Assembly: GCA_019802505.1 (NCBI GenBank)
Contig: JAFMOC010000221.1
Span: forward strand, 257,501-321,500
Length of the DNA stretch: 64,000 nt
Origin: Corydoras sp. C115
Lineage: Eukaryota > Chordata > Actinopteri > Siluriformes > Callichthyidae
Reading direction: 5' to 3'
The notes under the pieces were generated by a model that had not been told where the DNA came from, did no database searches, and saw only the letters and a list, made by a program, of their open reading frames with translations. Numbering within the stretch: the first letter of the stretch is position 1; every line of letters begins with the position of its first letter. Position numbers and translations under genes: made by a program. Below are positions 1-12,190 of the stretch, one piece after another.

Positions 1-785
1 TTACTGTTATGTCTTCCATAAGTCTGTGGACACCGGACCCCTGTACACACCTCTGGAGGGCCCCGCTCAGGGGCCCACAGCCTCGACTCTGATAGACTCT
101 GGGGTTCTGAACCCTCAACCTTCAGTATGTCGATTCAACCCCCTTTTCACTACCCCACCCCTGTAATTAAACCCCGGACGGACACCCCACCATCCGCGAG
201 AGAACGGGACACCGGTTCCGCCGGTTCGGCGGGGGTCAGGTTCCCAGCACGAGGGCCGCGGGACAGAATGGGCCCGTTGTCCCGAAGCCGGAACGCCCGA
301 TAGGTGTCGGTTGTGCGTCGTGTCAGCGGTCGAGTTTGCGTGTGGGCAAGGCCACCCTGACCTCGCCCCCCCCCCCCTCCTCCCCCCATGGCCTCAGGAG
401 CCGAGAGAACGGTCACGCAGGGCCCCGGCGATCGCCGACCCCACGCCGCATTCCCACCGAGGGCCGTTCCCACCGAATCCCAAACACACGGCTCTATTCT
501 CCTCTGGCTCGGCTCCAGAGACGTGGGCGTTCACATGAGAGGGGTCACCGGTGACCCACCCCGCCTCCGGGCGCGGCCCGCTGCCAGGGAAGCACTCGGA
601 CCCCTGTCAGACAATACACACTCTGATCGAGCAATAACACACACTCACACACACACACACACACACTCACACACACACTGATACATGTCCATGAGATCCA
701 GAGTTTCCATTCCTTTGTTGGACTTATTTTCACGAGCCTGCGCTCCTTGTCCTTAAACGGGAGCAGGATGTGACCCTCGGAGGAC
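1..785. other. no gene recognised
   Basis: GC-rich sequence with a C run near 367-380 and a short CA run at 641-678. Open frames on both strands lack any recognisable domain. Confidence 0.6.
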
Positions 786-931
786 GACGGGTCCCGTTCC
801 CTCGAGAACGTCCGCCGTGCCGTCCACCCGCCGGGGACGGCAGACCCCACCCGCGGCGCAGGGCTCGTAACGCCGGTGGAAGAAGGAAAATCACAGGGTT
901 TAGAGAGGTGTTTAATGATCCAGGTTATCTG

Positions 932-970
<39 letters not shown>

Positions 971-1916
971 TACACACATGGTCATATACACACTCACACA
1001 CACACACACACACACACACATGCTCGTATACACACTCACACAAACACACACACACATGCTCGTATACACACTCACACGTACACAAACACACACTTACACA
1101 TACATACACACACAGAAACACACACACAAGCATGCTCATATACACACTCTTACACATAAAACATACACACACAGAAACACACACATGCATGCTCATGTAT
1201 ACACACAAACATACACACATGCTCGTATACGCACTCACACATATACACACACACTCAAACGCACACACACGCATGCTTGTATACACACTTATACATACAC
1301 AAACATACACTTACACATACATACACACACAGAAACACACACACATGCATGCTCATGTATACACAGATGCTCATACACGCACTCACACATATACACACAC
1401 ATACACAAACACACACACACATGCTTGTATACACACTTACACATACACAAACACACTTACACATACATACACACACAGAAACACACACATGCATGCTCAT
1501 ATACACACTCTTACACATAAAACATACACACACACAGAAACACACACATACATGCTCATGTATACAAACATACACATACATATACACAGACACATATACA
1601 CAAACATACATACACACACAGACACATATACACACGTATACACAAACATACAGACACACACACACATGCATACACTTACACACTCATACCTATACTGAGC
1701 ACACACATACACTCACTCATTCTCACAAACACACAAAAACGCACACATACACTCTCATTTATTCCCAGACACACATTTCGTAGGCCGTCTGGTCCCGTTC
1801 CCCGGAGAACGTCCGCCGTGCCGTCCACCCGCCGGGGACGGCAGACCCCACCCGCGGCGCAGGTTTTTACGGAGGATTTACGGAGGTGTTTAATGGGCCA
1901 GGTTATCTGACACGTT
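786..1916. repeat. CA-rich satellite bracketed by a 130-bp direct duplication
   Basis: The segment around 786-935 (GTCCCGTTCCCTCGAGAACG, then GGGGACGGCAGACCCCACCC, ending GGTTATCTGACACA) is repeated at about 1793-1916. Between the copies is about 850 bp of CA-rich sequence with a higher-order pattern: blocks with ATGCTCGTATACACAC, ATGCATGCTCATGTATACAC and ACTTACACATACATACACAC recur. The long open frames here are Thr/His or Cys/Val repeats and are not genes. Confidence 0.85.
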
Positions 1917-2580
1917 CAACACCACGGTGTTACAGTGACCCCTACAGGGGTGGGTTTATAGGTTGGGGGGTGTCCCGAGACGGCCCCCCATCCCTCACCC
2001 CCCCCCATCCCTCACCCCCCCCCCCCATGCCCACCCCGGGGTTTGTTAAAAAGTGATAGACAGCTGGATGGATTACACACATCTGCACACAGCACTTTAT
2101 TTTCTGTTGCTAGGCAACAAGCCGGGTCTGCCGTGTTGTGATGTCACAGATCAGGTTTTTAATATCGCATGAATAATCACAGAACGTGACGACCTCGGCG
2201 ACCGCACTGACCACGCCCACAATGCCGGAACGCCGCCGCGGTCAGGCGTGGCCGGCGTGAGAACGGCGGGTCCTGGACTTTGTCCCTCGCAAAGCGTTCG
2301 CGTGTCAGTTTACAGACGAGGTTCCGAACGAGCGTCTGCGAACGACAACATGAGCCTCGCTCAACGGCCGGGATAGGACCACGGCCTGGAGGGACGCCCG
2401 TCCCCGTCCGGTGGTTTGTTTGTGAAGCTCTTTGGGTTCCGTCGCCTCGGCGGCGCGACGTCCGCCTGCGGGTTCTGCCCCGTGTTCTGCCCCGTGTGCC
2501 TGCAGGTCCCGACAGGTGGGACGGACGGGCGGGTGCTGGGAACGCGTCGCGTGCGTCGGCCACCGCGCGGAACCACGGGC
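1917..2580. other. no gene recognised
   Basis: Mixed sequence with C runs near 1996-2024 and a GGGATAGG motif at 2370-2377. Open frames on both strands show no known domain. Confidence 0.55.
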
Positions 2581-2779
2581 CTCCACACACACACACACAC
2601 ACACACACTGATTCCCAGCGTTTCGGGATGAGGAGTGAGGACAAGTCGCTGCTTGAGCGACCAATCACAACGGAGGAACCTGAAAAACCGGCCCGGGTTT
2701 ACCGTTAGCTGTCACACGAGCCGCGGCACGTACACGCGTCAGCATCCCGGCTACAAGTCCGTACACACACACACACACA

Positions 2780-2822
<43 letters not shown>

Positions 2823-3319
2823 ATATATTCACACAGTCCTCAGCGCTGTCAGGTGAACAGAGTTCTGAAGATGGGGTCAGGATTTATACACACTCACACA
2901 CACACATCAGCATCACAGCTACAGACACACACACACACACATCAGCATCACAGCTACAAGACACACACACACACACACACACACATATGTATATATATAC
3001 ACACACACACTCATATAATTACACACACACGCGTCAGCATCACTGCTACAGACACACACACTGACACACACATCAGCATCACAGCTACAAACACACACAC
3101 ACACACATCAGCATCACAGCTACAAACACACACACACACACACACATCAGCATCACAGCTACAAACACACACACACACACACATCAGCATCACTGCTACA
3201 AGATACACAGACACACACACACACACACACTCTTTAGAACAACACAGTCATCAGTCAGCTTTCCTGTCAGGTGGAAAAAAAAACACACACCCACACATCA
3301 GCATCACGGCTACAAGTCT

Positions 3320-3360
<41 letters not shown>

Positions 3361-3536
3361 ACACGCTTCAGCATCACAGCTATAAGTCCATGTACACACA
3401 CACACACCACACGCGTCAGCATCATAGCTACAAGCCTGTACACACACACACACACACACACACACACTTTAGAACAACAAAGTCATCAATCAACGCTTTG
3501 ATCAAGTCAGGGTTTTTACACACAATCAAACACACA

Positions 3537-3590
<54 letters not shown>

Positions 3591-3846
3591 TACACACACA
3601 CACACAAATACACACACACACTTTAGAACAACAAAGTCGTCAATCAACGCTTTGATCAAGTCAGGGTATTTACACACAATCAAACACACACCCACACACA
3701 CACACACACACACACATACACCCACCCACACACACACATACACTCACACACACATACTCACACACACTCACACATACACTCACACACACACACACTCACT
3801 GACACACACTCACACACATACACACACACACACACTCACATACACA

Positions 3847-3886
<40 letters not shown>

Positions 3887-3889
3887 CCC
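2581..3889. repeat. CA arrays with interspersed CAGCATCACAGCTACAA units
   Basis: CA runs of varied length alternate with short units carrying TCAGCATCACAGCTACAA, at least ten times. A longer unit beginning TTTAGAACAACAAAGTC(A/G)TC occurs near 3470 and 3622. Frames read through it are Thr/His repeats. Confidence 0.9.
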
Positions 3890-4953
3890 GTGTGTGTTGT
3901 GATGTCATAACTCGTGAGGCTGTACAGTGTGAGGATCCGTTCGTTCGTACAGTGTGTGTGTTAAACAGGACCAGAGGAGAACCAGCGCTCCCTGCTGGAA
4001 CGCCGGGAGAGCCGGGAACCGAGGTGGAGGTTAAAGCCTATCCCGTCACGTCCCCTGACGCATGTTCCCCCCCCAGATCTCACGTCAACGCCGCGTGACG
4101 TCACGGGGAACCGGACTACTTTCTCACTTTGGCAGCTTTCAGCCATTCGAAATGACTCACGAGTCGTGATTCGGGGACTCGGCTCACGGGCGGGTCCGAT
4201 ACCTGTTCCCAACCCGGGACGTGCGGATGCTGAGGCCTATCCCGGTGATGGTCTGGAGAGAGAGACAGAGCAGTTTAGGCTCGTTAATACGGTTCTGTTT
4301 ATTTAGGCGGTCGCTCATTCAGACTAACGAGCGAGGTTCTTGCCCGGGGCAGTGCATGGTACTGGGGGTGGGGGGGTTCGGGGTTGGGGGCAGGGGGGGG
4401 GGTGGATGGTGATCATAGCAGAGAGCCTTGTATGGTCAAACACGCCGATACCCCAAGTCCATTTCTCAAGGCTCGCTCGGTGCTATTTCGGGAACGCTGA
4501 ACTCTCCCACGCACGGAGAGCCGGGTTCCGCGGTGAGTTCATCTGTTTACTCACGGCGCTCTTGCGTCCCCGTCTCCCTGATGACCCCCCCCCCCCCTGA
4601 GAGGGACGCCCGGTGTTGATCTTGGCCCCTGCCGGCCCAGGCCAGAGAGCGGGGCCTTTCGCGGGGCCTTTACAGAACCACGCCGGGTCCGTTCGTCGGC
4701 GGACACCCGAGTCCAGAACCGTTTCCAACGCGTCATGTGATCGCGGACGGCTCCCCGGAATGACGTTCCCGAATGTAACCGCGGCGGCGAGGTTCCTTTC
4801 AAGCGACGCCCCCTGCCGCAGAACCGAGAACAGACCCTCGGAACGTCCCTCGTTCCCGTTCCCGTCCTCGTTCCCGCCTGCAGAGCGCGAGGAGGCGGGA
4901 GAGCGTCCGCCCAATCAGGGAGGCGGCGCATGTTAATGAGGCTTTAACAGTTT
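3890..4953. other. no gene recognised
   Basis: GC-rich single-copy-looking sequence with CCTATCCC motifs at 4037 and 4236 and G or C runs near 4390 and 4589. No exon is recognised. Confidence 0.55.
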
Positions 4954-5746
4954 GAAAAACATGGATTCAAGGTGAATTGGCTGCTCTAATTTGCCCCTAG
5001 CCCAGAGCGGCACGGTGGTGTAGTGGTCAGCATGTCTGCCTCGCAGTGCCGGGAATCCGGGTTCAAATTCCCATGTGTTCTCGCCGTGAACTGGCTCAAG
5101 GTGAATTGGCTGCGCTAAATTTCCCCATCTAAATTGCCCCCCAGGGCGGCACGGTGGTGTAGTGGTCAGCATGTCTGCCTCTCAGTGTGTAGTTTGCATG
5201 TTCTCCCTATGAACTGGCTCACTGGCTCATGGTGAATTGCCTGCTTTAAATTGCCCCTATCCAAATTGCCCCATGGGTGGCACGGTGGCGTAGCACATCC
5301 ACCTCTCAGTGCTGGGGATTCCCAGTTCGAATCCCAATCTGGGTGGAGTTTCCATGTCCTCCCCGTGTCCACGTGGGTTCCCTCCTGGTTCTCCCACAGT
5401 CCAAAAACATGGATTCAAGGTGTATTTGCTGCTCTAAATGGCCCCTAGGACGGCACAGTGGCGTAGTGGTCAGTACATCCGCCTCTCAGCACTGGGGATC
5501 CGGGTTCGAATCCCGATCTGGGTGTAATTTGCATGTTCTCCACGTGAACTGGCTCAAGGTGAATTGGCTGGTCTAAATTGCCCCTTTGAAAAGTGCCCTT
5601 TGGGCGGCACAGTGGCGTAGTGGTCAGTACATCCGCCTCTCAGCACTGGGGATCCGGGTTCGAATCCCGATCTGGGTGTAATTTGCATGTTCTCCACGTG
5701 AACTGGCTCAAGGTGAAATGGCTGCTCTAAATTGCCCCTATATAGT

Positions 5747-5777
<31 letters not shown>

Positions 5778-5836
5778 TGAGTGAGTGTGTGCCAAGCGAT
5801 GGATCGGCGTCCGAAATGTTCTCCCCTGGCTGGGCG
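4954..5836 (+). mobile_element. head-to-tail array of tRNA-derived SINE copies
   Basis: Five partial copies start near 5008, 5143, 5274, 5450 and 5604, each with GGCGGCACGGTGG- or GGCACAGTGGCGTAGTGGTC-type heads. Copies 4 and 5 have the B-box GGGTTCGAATCCCGATCTGG. Only the last copy runs on into the GT stretch and tail. The preceding 4954-5003 is a tail fragment. The order implies tandem amplification or repeated nested insertion. Confidence 0.82.
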
Positions 5837-6984
5837 TTTCCCATAATGCCATGCACATTGCCCCGCCCTGTGTTTTGGAAAATAGTTTGCTTCCAACTTT
5901 ATAAAAACAGTTTGGGGAAGGCCCTGCACTTTCCCAGCTCCTCGCTCTCCTTCAGGAACCTAAAATAGTCATCGTGCCTTCACTTGGAGGGCTGACGGTC
6001 CCAGGCTCCCACCCTCTGGCTGCCCCATCCTGCCCTCCTGCCCCTGGAGTCTTTGTTTTGTGAAATCAGCATATGGTCCCCCTGGTGGTGGGTTCATTAG
6101 TGCGTTACACGAGGGACGTCGTTATTTAATTACAGTCGTAATGTTTATATATTGCGTTTCCTGACGACCGGATCCGCTTTCGGGACTCACGGACGCTCCG
6201 CGGCGCCGTGGATTTAGGGGACAGCAGCGGGGTCCTATTGTGGCCCCCATGATGATCATGACTCACAAAGGAGTCAAATGGAGAATCAACTACAGAATAT
6301 GAATCACTTTTTTTTTTGGCATTTAGTAATCGGTTTTCCGGGTTCTCCGGTTTTCTCCCACAGTCCAAAGACATGGATTCAAGGTAAATTGGCTGCTCTA
6401 AATTGCTCCATATAGGGAGTATCAAGTGTGTATTCGTTCTGGATTTAGGGGACAGCAGTGGGGTCCTATTGAATGTGGCCCCCATGATGCACCTCTGCAG
6501 ATGTTCCAACGCTGGAGAACCAGGACCCCGTGGAGTGACGGACCGGGTTCTTGTCATGGCGTTGTTCCTTTAGAAGGACATTAACCACCTGAACGACGTT
6601 CTTTTGCAGAACCCGCATGCGATTCGGAGGCGCCGGTCCCCCTGCGTAAGAGTGTGAGGATGAGTCCCCCCCCCCCCACCCCCATGCGGGTTTGGAGTTA
6701 TTAGGAGGATAACAGTCGTTCCACAGGTTCCCCCCCCCCCATCCCTCTGAAGCGCCGGTGGGCAGACAGCGAGCAGATGGCGGGATAACCGTGCAGCGGG
6801 GACGCCGCGGGTGAGGGACGGGTGAGGGACGGGTGGAGGACAGACTCTCACAGAGCTCGGGTTCCACCAGGAGCGGGGATGCTGCACTCAGCCGGCGGGA
6901 CGGGACGCGTTCTGTCGCGTGTGAACATCACGTCTCCACACACGCCGGCGCAGGAACCTCGGTTCGGATTCCACTCACAGAGTC
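5837..6984. other. degraded repeats, no gene
   Basis: Contains a Tc1-like fragment near 5885-5945 with AACAGTTTGGGGAAGGCC, two copies of a segment beginning TTTAGGGGACAGCAG at about 6215 and 6443, a block with GACTCACAAAGGAGTCAAAT near 6260 that recurs at 8895 and 9566, and a SINE-tail fragment near 6355-6432. Confidence 0.6.
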
Positions 6985-7755
6985 CACTTCAGCTGCCAGT
7001 GGGTTCAGTTGGGTTTGAGTGGATTTGAGTGGACTCGGTTTGAATGGGTTCAACTGGGTTTGGTGGGGTTGGAGTGGGTTCGGTAGGATTCTTGTTGGTT
7101 TGAGTGGGTTTGGTTGGATGTAATTGGGTTTGGTTTGGGTGGGTTTAAGTGGGTTCGATTGGATTTGGGTGGGTTTGAATGGCTTCGAGTGGGTTCGGGT
7201 GGGTTTGAGTGGGTCCGAGTGGGTTCGGTCGGGTTGCAGTGGTTTCGGTTGGGGTGGGATTGAGTTGGTTTTAATAGGGTTTGGTTTGGGTGGGTTTGAG
7301 TGAGTATAAGTGGGTTCGATTGGATTTGGGTGGGTTTGAATGGGTTCAACTGGGTTTGGTGGGGTTGGAGTGGGTTCGGTAGGATTCGTGTTGGTTCGAG
7401 TGGGTTTGGTTGGATGTAATTGGGTTTGGTTTGGGTGGGTTTAAGTGGGTTCAGGTGGGTTTGAGTGGGTTTGATTGGATTTGGGTGGGTTTGAATGGCT
7501 TCGAGTGTGTTCGGGTGGGTTCGTTTGGGTCTGAGGGGGTTCGGTTGGGTTGCAGTGGTTTCGGTTAAGGTGGGTTTGAGTTGTTTTTAATTGGGTTTGG
7601 TTTGGGTGGGTTTGAGTGGGTATAAGTGGGTTCGATTGGATTTGAGTATGTTCGGTTGGGTCCGAGTGGGTTCGGTTGGGTTGGAGTGGGTCTGTTGGGT
7701 TGGAGTGGGTTGGGTTGGAGTGGGTTCTGGTGGGTTGGAGTGGGTTCAGTCGTCT
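6985..7755. repeat. G/T-skewed minisatellite
   Basis: Imperfect units of about 10-12 bp of the GGGTTTGAGTGG / GGGTTCGGTTGG type. The + strand is almost free of C over 770 bp. A longer block near 7045-7265 is repeated near 7340-7565. The proline/asparagine-rich reverse frames are products of the repeat. Confidence 0.9.
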
Positions 7756-8284
7756 CCATAACCGCCTGGCTCCTGTGATTTATTTTTTTATTTTTTTATG
7801 TTCTACGTTCTCAGGAGTGTTCTGGTAATAAAACGTCGTGTGAGCGCCAGGTCCGCGGCCGTAACCCTCGTAAACGACTGAGATTGAGAAGACGGGTTCC
7901 AGCTCGCAGAGCAACGTTCCTCAAGGGTCTATACTTGGACCAATTCAACGTCAGTTTCATTAGAGCGAAACGTCCGATATCGGAAATTAGAACCCGGTTC
8001 AGCTTCAAGTATCAAGATTTATGTTCCTCTCAGCAGCCGGAACAAACAGGTTGTTCTCTAAAATCCAGACGGGACGTTTTTCGAGAACGCTATAAATCGG
8101 CTCTACGTTTTGAACTTTGCAGGGTTGCTGGCACCAGATTCTACATTCCCTCATTTCGGGTTCTTATAACTACGGAACGCAGATATGGTTCCTAATTGCA
8201 TTGTGTAGAACTTTTGGAGAACCCAGTCTCTGACGTGTCGTCGGTTCTGTTGCTGCTTTCGGTTTGTTCTCAGTGATTCACAGT
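7756..8284. other. no gene recognised
   Basis: Apparently single-copy sequence between two minisatellites. The 103-codon + frame at 7884-8195 has no recognised domain, no splice evidence, and is likely chance. Confidence 0.5.
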
Positions 8285-8745
8285 GGAGGGTTCTGGTGGA
8301 GGTTACGGGTGGAGTTTACGGGTGGAACTTTACGGGTGGAGGTTACGGGTGGAGGTTACGGGTGGAACGTTACAGGTGGAGGTTACGGGTGGAGGTTACG
8401 GGTGGAGGTTACGAGTGGAGGTTACGGGTGGAGGTTACGGGTGGAACGTTATGGGTGGAACATTCCGGGTGGAGGTTACAGGTGGAGGTTACAGGTGGAG
8501 GTTACGGGTGAAACGTTACGGGTGGAACATTCCGGGTGGAGGTTCCGGGTGGAACGTTACTGGTGGCGGTTACGGGTGGAGGTTACGGGTGGAACGTTCC
8601 GGGTGGAACGTAACGGGTGGAGGTTACAGGTGGAACGTTATGGGTGGAGTTTACGAGTGAAGGTTACGGGTGGAATGTTACGGGTGGAGGTTATGGGTGG
8701 AACGTTATGGGTGGAATGTTCCGGTTGGAGGTTACGGGTGCTCAA
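8285..8745 (+). repeat. 13-14 bp minisatellite (GGGTGGAGGTTAC type)
   Basis: More than 30 tandem units of GGGTGGAGGTTAC or GGGTGGAACGTTAC. The Gly/Trp/Val-rich frames in all three + phases come from the repeat and do not indicate a protein. Confidence 0.92.
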
Positions 8746-8873
8746 GTCGCAGGGATTCGAACCCGCACCGTTCTGAGTGAAAGCACAGGGTTCTTCGTGT
8801 TGCATGTTGGTTCCACGCGGTTCAAGGGCCTCAGGAGTCGACTGAAGAATCGACTGGTTGTTTTTGATGCCAT

Positions 8874-9064
8874 GTGACTCTTCATCATGACTCACGAAGG
8901 AGTCAAATGGTGAACCAACTACAGAATACGAGTCGTTCTGTGAGCCAGCGATCAGAATCATGTCCCAGTGAACAGATTCATGGTTCTCCGGTTTCGTTCC
9001 ACAGTCCAAAGACATGGATTTAAGGTGAATTGGCTGAAATTGCCCCATATAGTGTGTATCAAGT

Positions 9065-9103
<39 letters not shown>

Positions 9104-9474
9104 TGTGAGTTCCCAGTGAAAGATTGGCACCCGGCACCTGAATTTAAATTGCCCCATATAGTGTGTATTCGTTTCGTTCCACAGTCCAAAGACATGGATT
9201 TAAGGTGAATTGGCTGAAATTGCCCAATATAGTGTGTAGGAAGTGTGTGAGTGTGTGTGTGAGTGCGCGCCCAGTGAAAGATTGGCACCCAGCACTTGAA
9301 TTGAAATTGCCCCATGTAGTGTGTATTCGTTTCGTTCCACAGTCCAAAGACATGGACTTAAGGTGAATTGGCTGAAATTGCCCCACATAGTGTGTATGAA
9401 GTGTGTGTGTGTGAGTGCCCAGTGAAAGATTGGCACCCAGCACCTGAATTGAAATTGCCCCATATAGTGTGTAT

Positions 9475-9510
<36 letters not shown>

Positions 9511-9665
9511 TGCCCAGTGAAAGCTTGGCACCCGGTCCTGGTTCTTTTAAAGTCATGTGACTCCTCGCGACTCACGAAGGAATCAAATGGTGAGCAGGAA
9601 TCGTTCTGCGTGTGCCGGCGGTAATGCGAATCAGCCGCGGACTTTATGACCCAGTAAACAGATTT
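8874..9665 (+). repeat. SINE-tail array bracketed by a duplicated block
   Basis: Units starting GTTTCGTTCCACAGTCCAAA at 8991, 9171 and 9329, plus a partial fourth to 9537, each carry the SINE middle/tail (GACATGGATTTAAGGTGAAT and a GT run). The block before the array (8880-8970, with CTCACGAAGGAGTCAAATGG) recurs after it (about 9560-9660). Confidence 0.8.
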
Positions 9666-10640
9666 TGCAATAAGGTTCCTAACGAGCAAATGGTTCTAAT
9701 GAGCGCCGGAGCGGCCCGCGGGCTTCACACGGACCACCGGCGGCCGGGCGGGGGGGCGGGAACACGGCGCTGCGCGGCGGTGGAGGAGCGCATGGCCGGT
9801 GGCATTCTCACCGAGCGGGCTTCCACAGGAAGTGATTTGGCTTAAGCGTTCCACTTAATCCTCGTACGCGGTCCTGTGGGAACCTCACCCCGACCCCCGT
9901 GTCGACGCGGGGCCCCCCCTCCACTCGGCCGGGGCTCCTCGGGGCCGCTCGGGTTTCGCCTCGATTTGTTTCTGTTATTACGGGAAACAAAGGCTGAAAT
10001 CCGAAGTGAGTGGGAAGAGGTGAGCGCGAGAGGTGGGAGGGCAGCGCCGGGTTCCCAGTGTTTGGGTTCCGCGGGGGGAACGAGGGGGGTGGGGGGGGTG
10101 GCGGAGGAACTTCTGGTTGCAATTTGACGATGCCGTTTTTAGTCCCCTTTACATGTGGGAAGTCGACGCAACCGAGCGCTGTGGGGGGGTGGGCTTGAGG
10201 CGGGGGGGGGGGTGTTGTGGGGAGTTGGGGGGGGGGTTCTGTGGGAAGGAGCCGGCGGATGCCTTTTCGGAACGGGAAAAACGTTCCAGCTGTTTGTTCC
10301 TGGCTTTGAGGGGAACCGGCGGAGGTTTGCAGAGGGAGCTCCGACCTGCGGGAAAGTCGGGAACGCCGGGAACGTTTATTTGTTCTAGCCAGATTCATGC
10401 TGTCGGTTTGGGGGGGGGGCGGGGGGGACCGGCACATCGGGCTGATCCTCAGGAAATGGAAAAGCCAGCTCACGCCGCGTTTCTGTCATGTGGGATTCCG
10501 GAACCGCACAACAGGCCCCTCGAACCTGCTCTGAAGTGGGAACCGGGGGCCGGGACAGAACCTCGGCTCGGCGGGAACGTGGGCCGGGAGAAAGTCCGAT
10601 TAGGAACCTCGGTTTGTCGTTCTCCGGGCCGTGTGGTGAG
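9666..10640. other. GC-rich, no gene recognised
   Basis: CpG-rich sequence with several G runs (10080-10115, 10198-10240, 10410-10427). Long frames exist on both strands because stops are rare in GC-rich DNA, but none shows a domain. Confidence 0.5.
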
Positions 10641-10649
10641 TTGAGGGCG

Positions 10650-10735
10650 CGAAAACCCACATGGGTACCTCCGGTGGAACCCCCAACTCTCAGAGCGACA
10701 ACCCAACACCTTAACCACTTAGCTCCACACAAGTC
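10650..10735 (-). mobile_element. fragment of a second tRNA-derived SINE
   Basis: On the - strand, GTGGAGCTAAGTGGTTAAGG is an A-box-like tRNA head, followed by GTTGTCGCTCTGAGAGTTGG. It differs from the abundant SINE family of the window. Only the head survives. Confidence 0.55.
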
Positions 10736-10825
10736 CTCTGGAATGAATCAGAATGCCGAGTGTGTGGTCAGGCCCTCTCGAAAATGCTCCTCAATTTGAA
10801 TGGACAAGAATTCCCACAGACACGG
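10736..10825 (+). mobile_element. Tc1/mariner transposase fragment
   Basis: A frame reads WNESECRVCGQALSKMLLNL then FPQT, resembling the degraded C-terminal part of Tc1 transposases (WDELE and the KIP region). Very short and decayed. Confidence 0.5.
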
Positions 10826-11496
10826 GGCCTATCCCGGTGCTCCATACCTACTCTGGACCATTATCTCCAAACCATGTGTTTTAACCTGGGGGTGGGTGGC
10901 GCTTCCAGTGTAAACCTGTGCAAATATAGGGAGAACATGCAAAATCACAGCATACCCTGTCATACTCAGAACCCCGTGAGGTCAGAACGTTTAGCCCTTA
11001 CAGTCACGCATTAAAAGGTCCAACCTCGGGTTGTTCCCAAAAACGCCACGTTCCCAAATACGGTGGATGTTGTGTCTCGGTGTCGCGGAACGTCGCAGAA
11101 CCCGGAGCAGGGGGGACGTCGGGCGGGGGGACGTCGGGGGCGTCTGGCTGCACAGCTGCTGCCCAGAGCTAATTAGATAAGACATTCCGGTGTCGCACTC
11201 GAGCATTGTTTAACCAAACACAGAGCGCTGGGGCAAAAACACCATGCCCTCAGTGACTCATGTTCTGCCTTCAAGCCCCTGTTAGAACACCGGGGGGGGG
11301 GGGGGGGAGGATAACCCGAACTGGAACCCGAGACCCTCATGGTCACATGTATGGGAACGCTGCCGAAGTGGTTGTTTTATTGAAAATGATCCGAGGAACG
11401 CTTACCAGGGTTCTGGTTCGGAGGAAGAAACGTGTACGCATGAGATCTTTTGCATGTTCTCCCTTAGTGTGGGTTTCTTATTCGGACTAAACGGTG

Positions 11497-11770
11497 GGTG
11501 GCATGGTGGCCGGCGTGTTCGCCTCTCGGCGCTGGGGATCCAGGTTCGAATCCCAGTCTGGGTGATGTTGGCATGTTCTCCGGTTCTCTCACAATCCAAA
11601 AACATGGATTCAAGGTCAATTGAGTTCTCCACATTGCCCCAACATGCTGTGTGTTTGTGTGAGTGTCCTGTCCTGAGTGTATCTGACCCAACGCCCAAAA
11701 GGTTCTCCCCTGGAAGGGCATGGGAACCCCACCCCCACCCCACCCCCGTGACCCTTTTAGTGGTTAAGAT
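11497..11770 (+). mobile_element. tRNA-derived SINE copy
   Basis: GGTGGCATGGTGG head, B-box GGTTCGAATCCCAGTCTGGG, TCCAAAAACATGGATTCAAGG body, and tail with GTTCTCCCCTGGAAGGGCAT. Confidence 0.82.
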
Positions 11771-11989
11771 AATGCTTGAAGGACTAAACGGTAGTCACAT
11801 GATGGCAACCTGAGGTTTGTGTGTTCATACCTTAGGTTTTTAATGCTGGCCCTTAACCCAGTGTGTGTGTGTGTGTGTTGGGGGGAGGGGGCAACCATGT
11901 TGTTGGGATGCCTGACCTCCTTTATTTACCGATGAGCGCAAGAGAATTACAAGATTAATGTGACGGAACGACAACAATCAGCAAGATGA

Positions 11990-12190
11990 TTCTGGCACAC
12001 ATCCGGCCCACGTCACACTTTTTTCATCCGGCCCACTGGCTACACGCATTGACGCACTTTCGGTTGCCAGATGTGGGCCACATGTGCACCAGATTCGGGT
12101 CACGCCTCCACCAAAAGTGGCTCTATAACATGTTTTAGAACATGTGGGCCACAGTAATGTTCTCATATGTGGGCCAGCTGTGGCCCACAC
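11990..12190. repeat. degraded dispersed repeat with CATCCGGCCCA and GTGGGCCA motifs
   Basis: CATCCGGCCCAC at 12000 and 12026, and several GTGGGCCA / TGGCCCAC motifs to 12190. Similar CATCCGGCCCCC motifs appear at 13386 and 13510. The class is unknown. Confidence 0.5.

Noticed and set aside
545..1783. Long Thr/His and Cys/Val frames on both strands
   Set aside because: CA/GT dinucleotide translation.
8264..8776. 170-codon Gly/Trp/Val-rich frame, like a glycine-rich protein
   Set aside because: All three + phases are open over the same 13-14 bp minisatellite.
8738..8780. Possible tRNA on the - strand (GGTTCGAATCC-like T arm)
   Set aside because: The T stem has mismatches and no D arm, anticodon arm or paired acceptor stem can be built; likely a SINE or tRNA relic.
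9808..10473. 221-codon Pro-rich - strand frame
   Set aside because: It comes from G runs on the + strand in GC-rich DNA; no domain or splice support.
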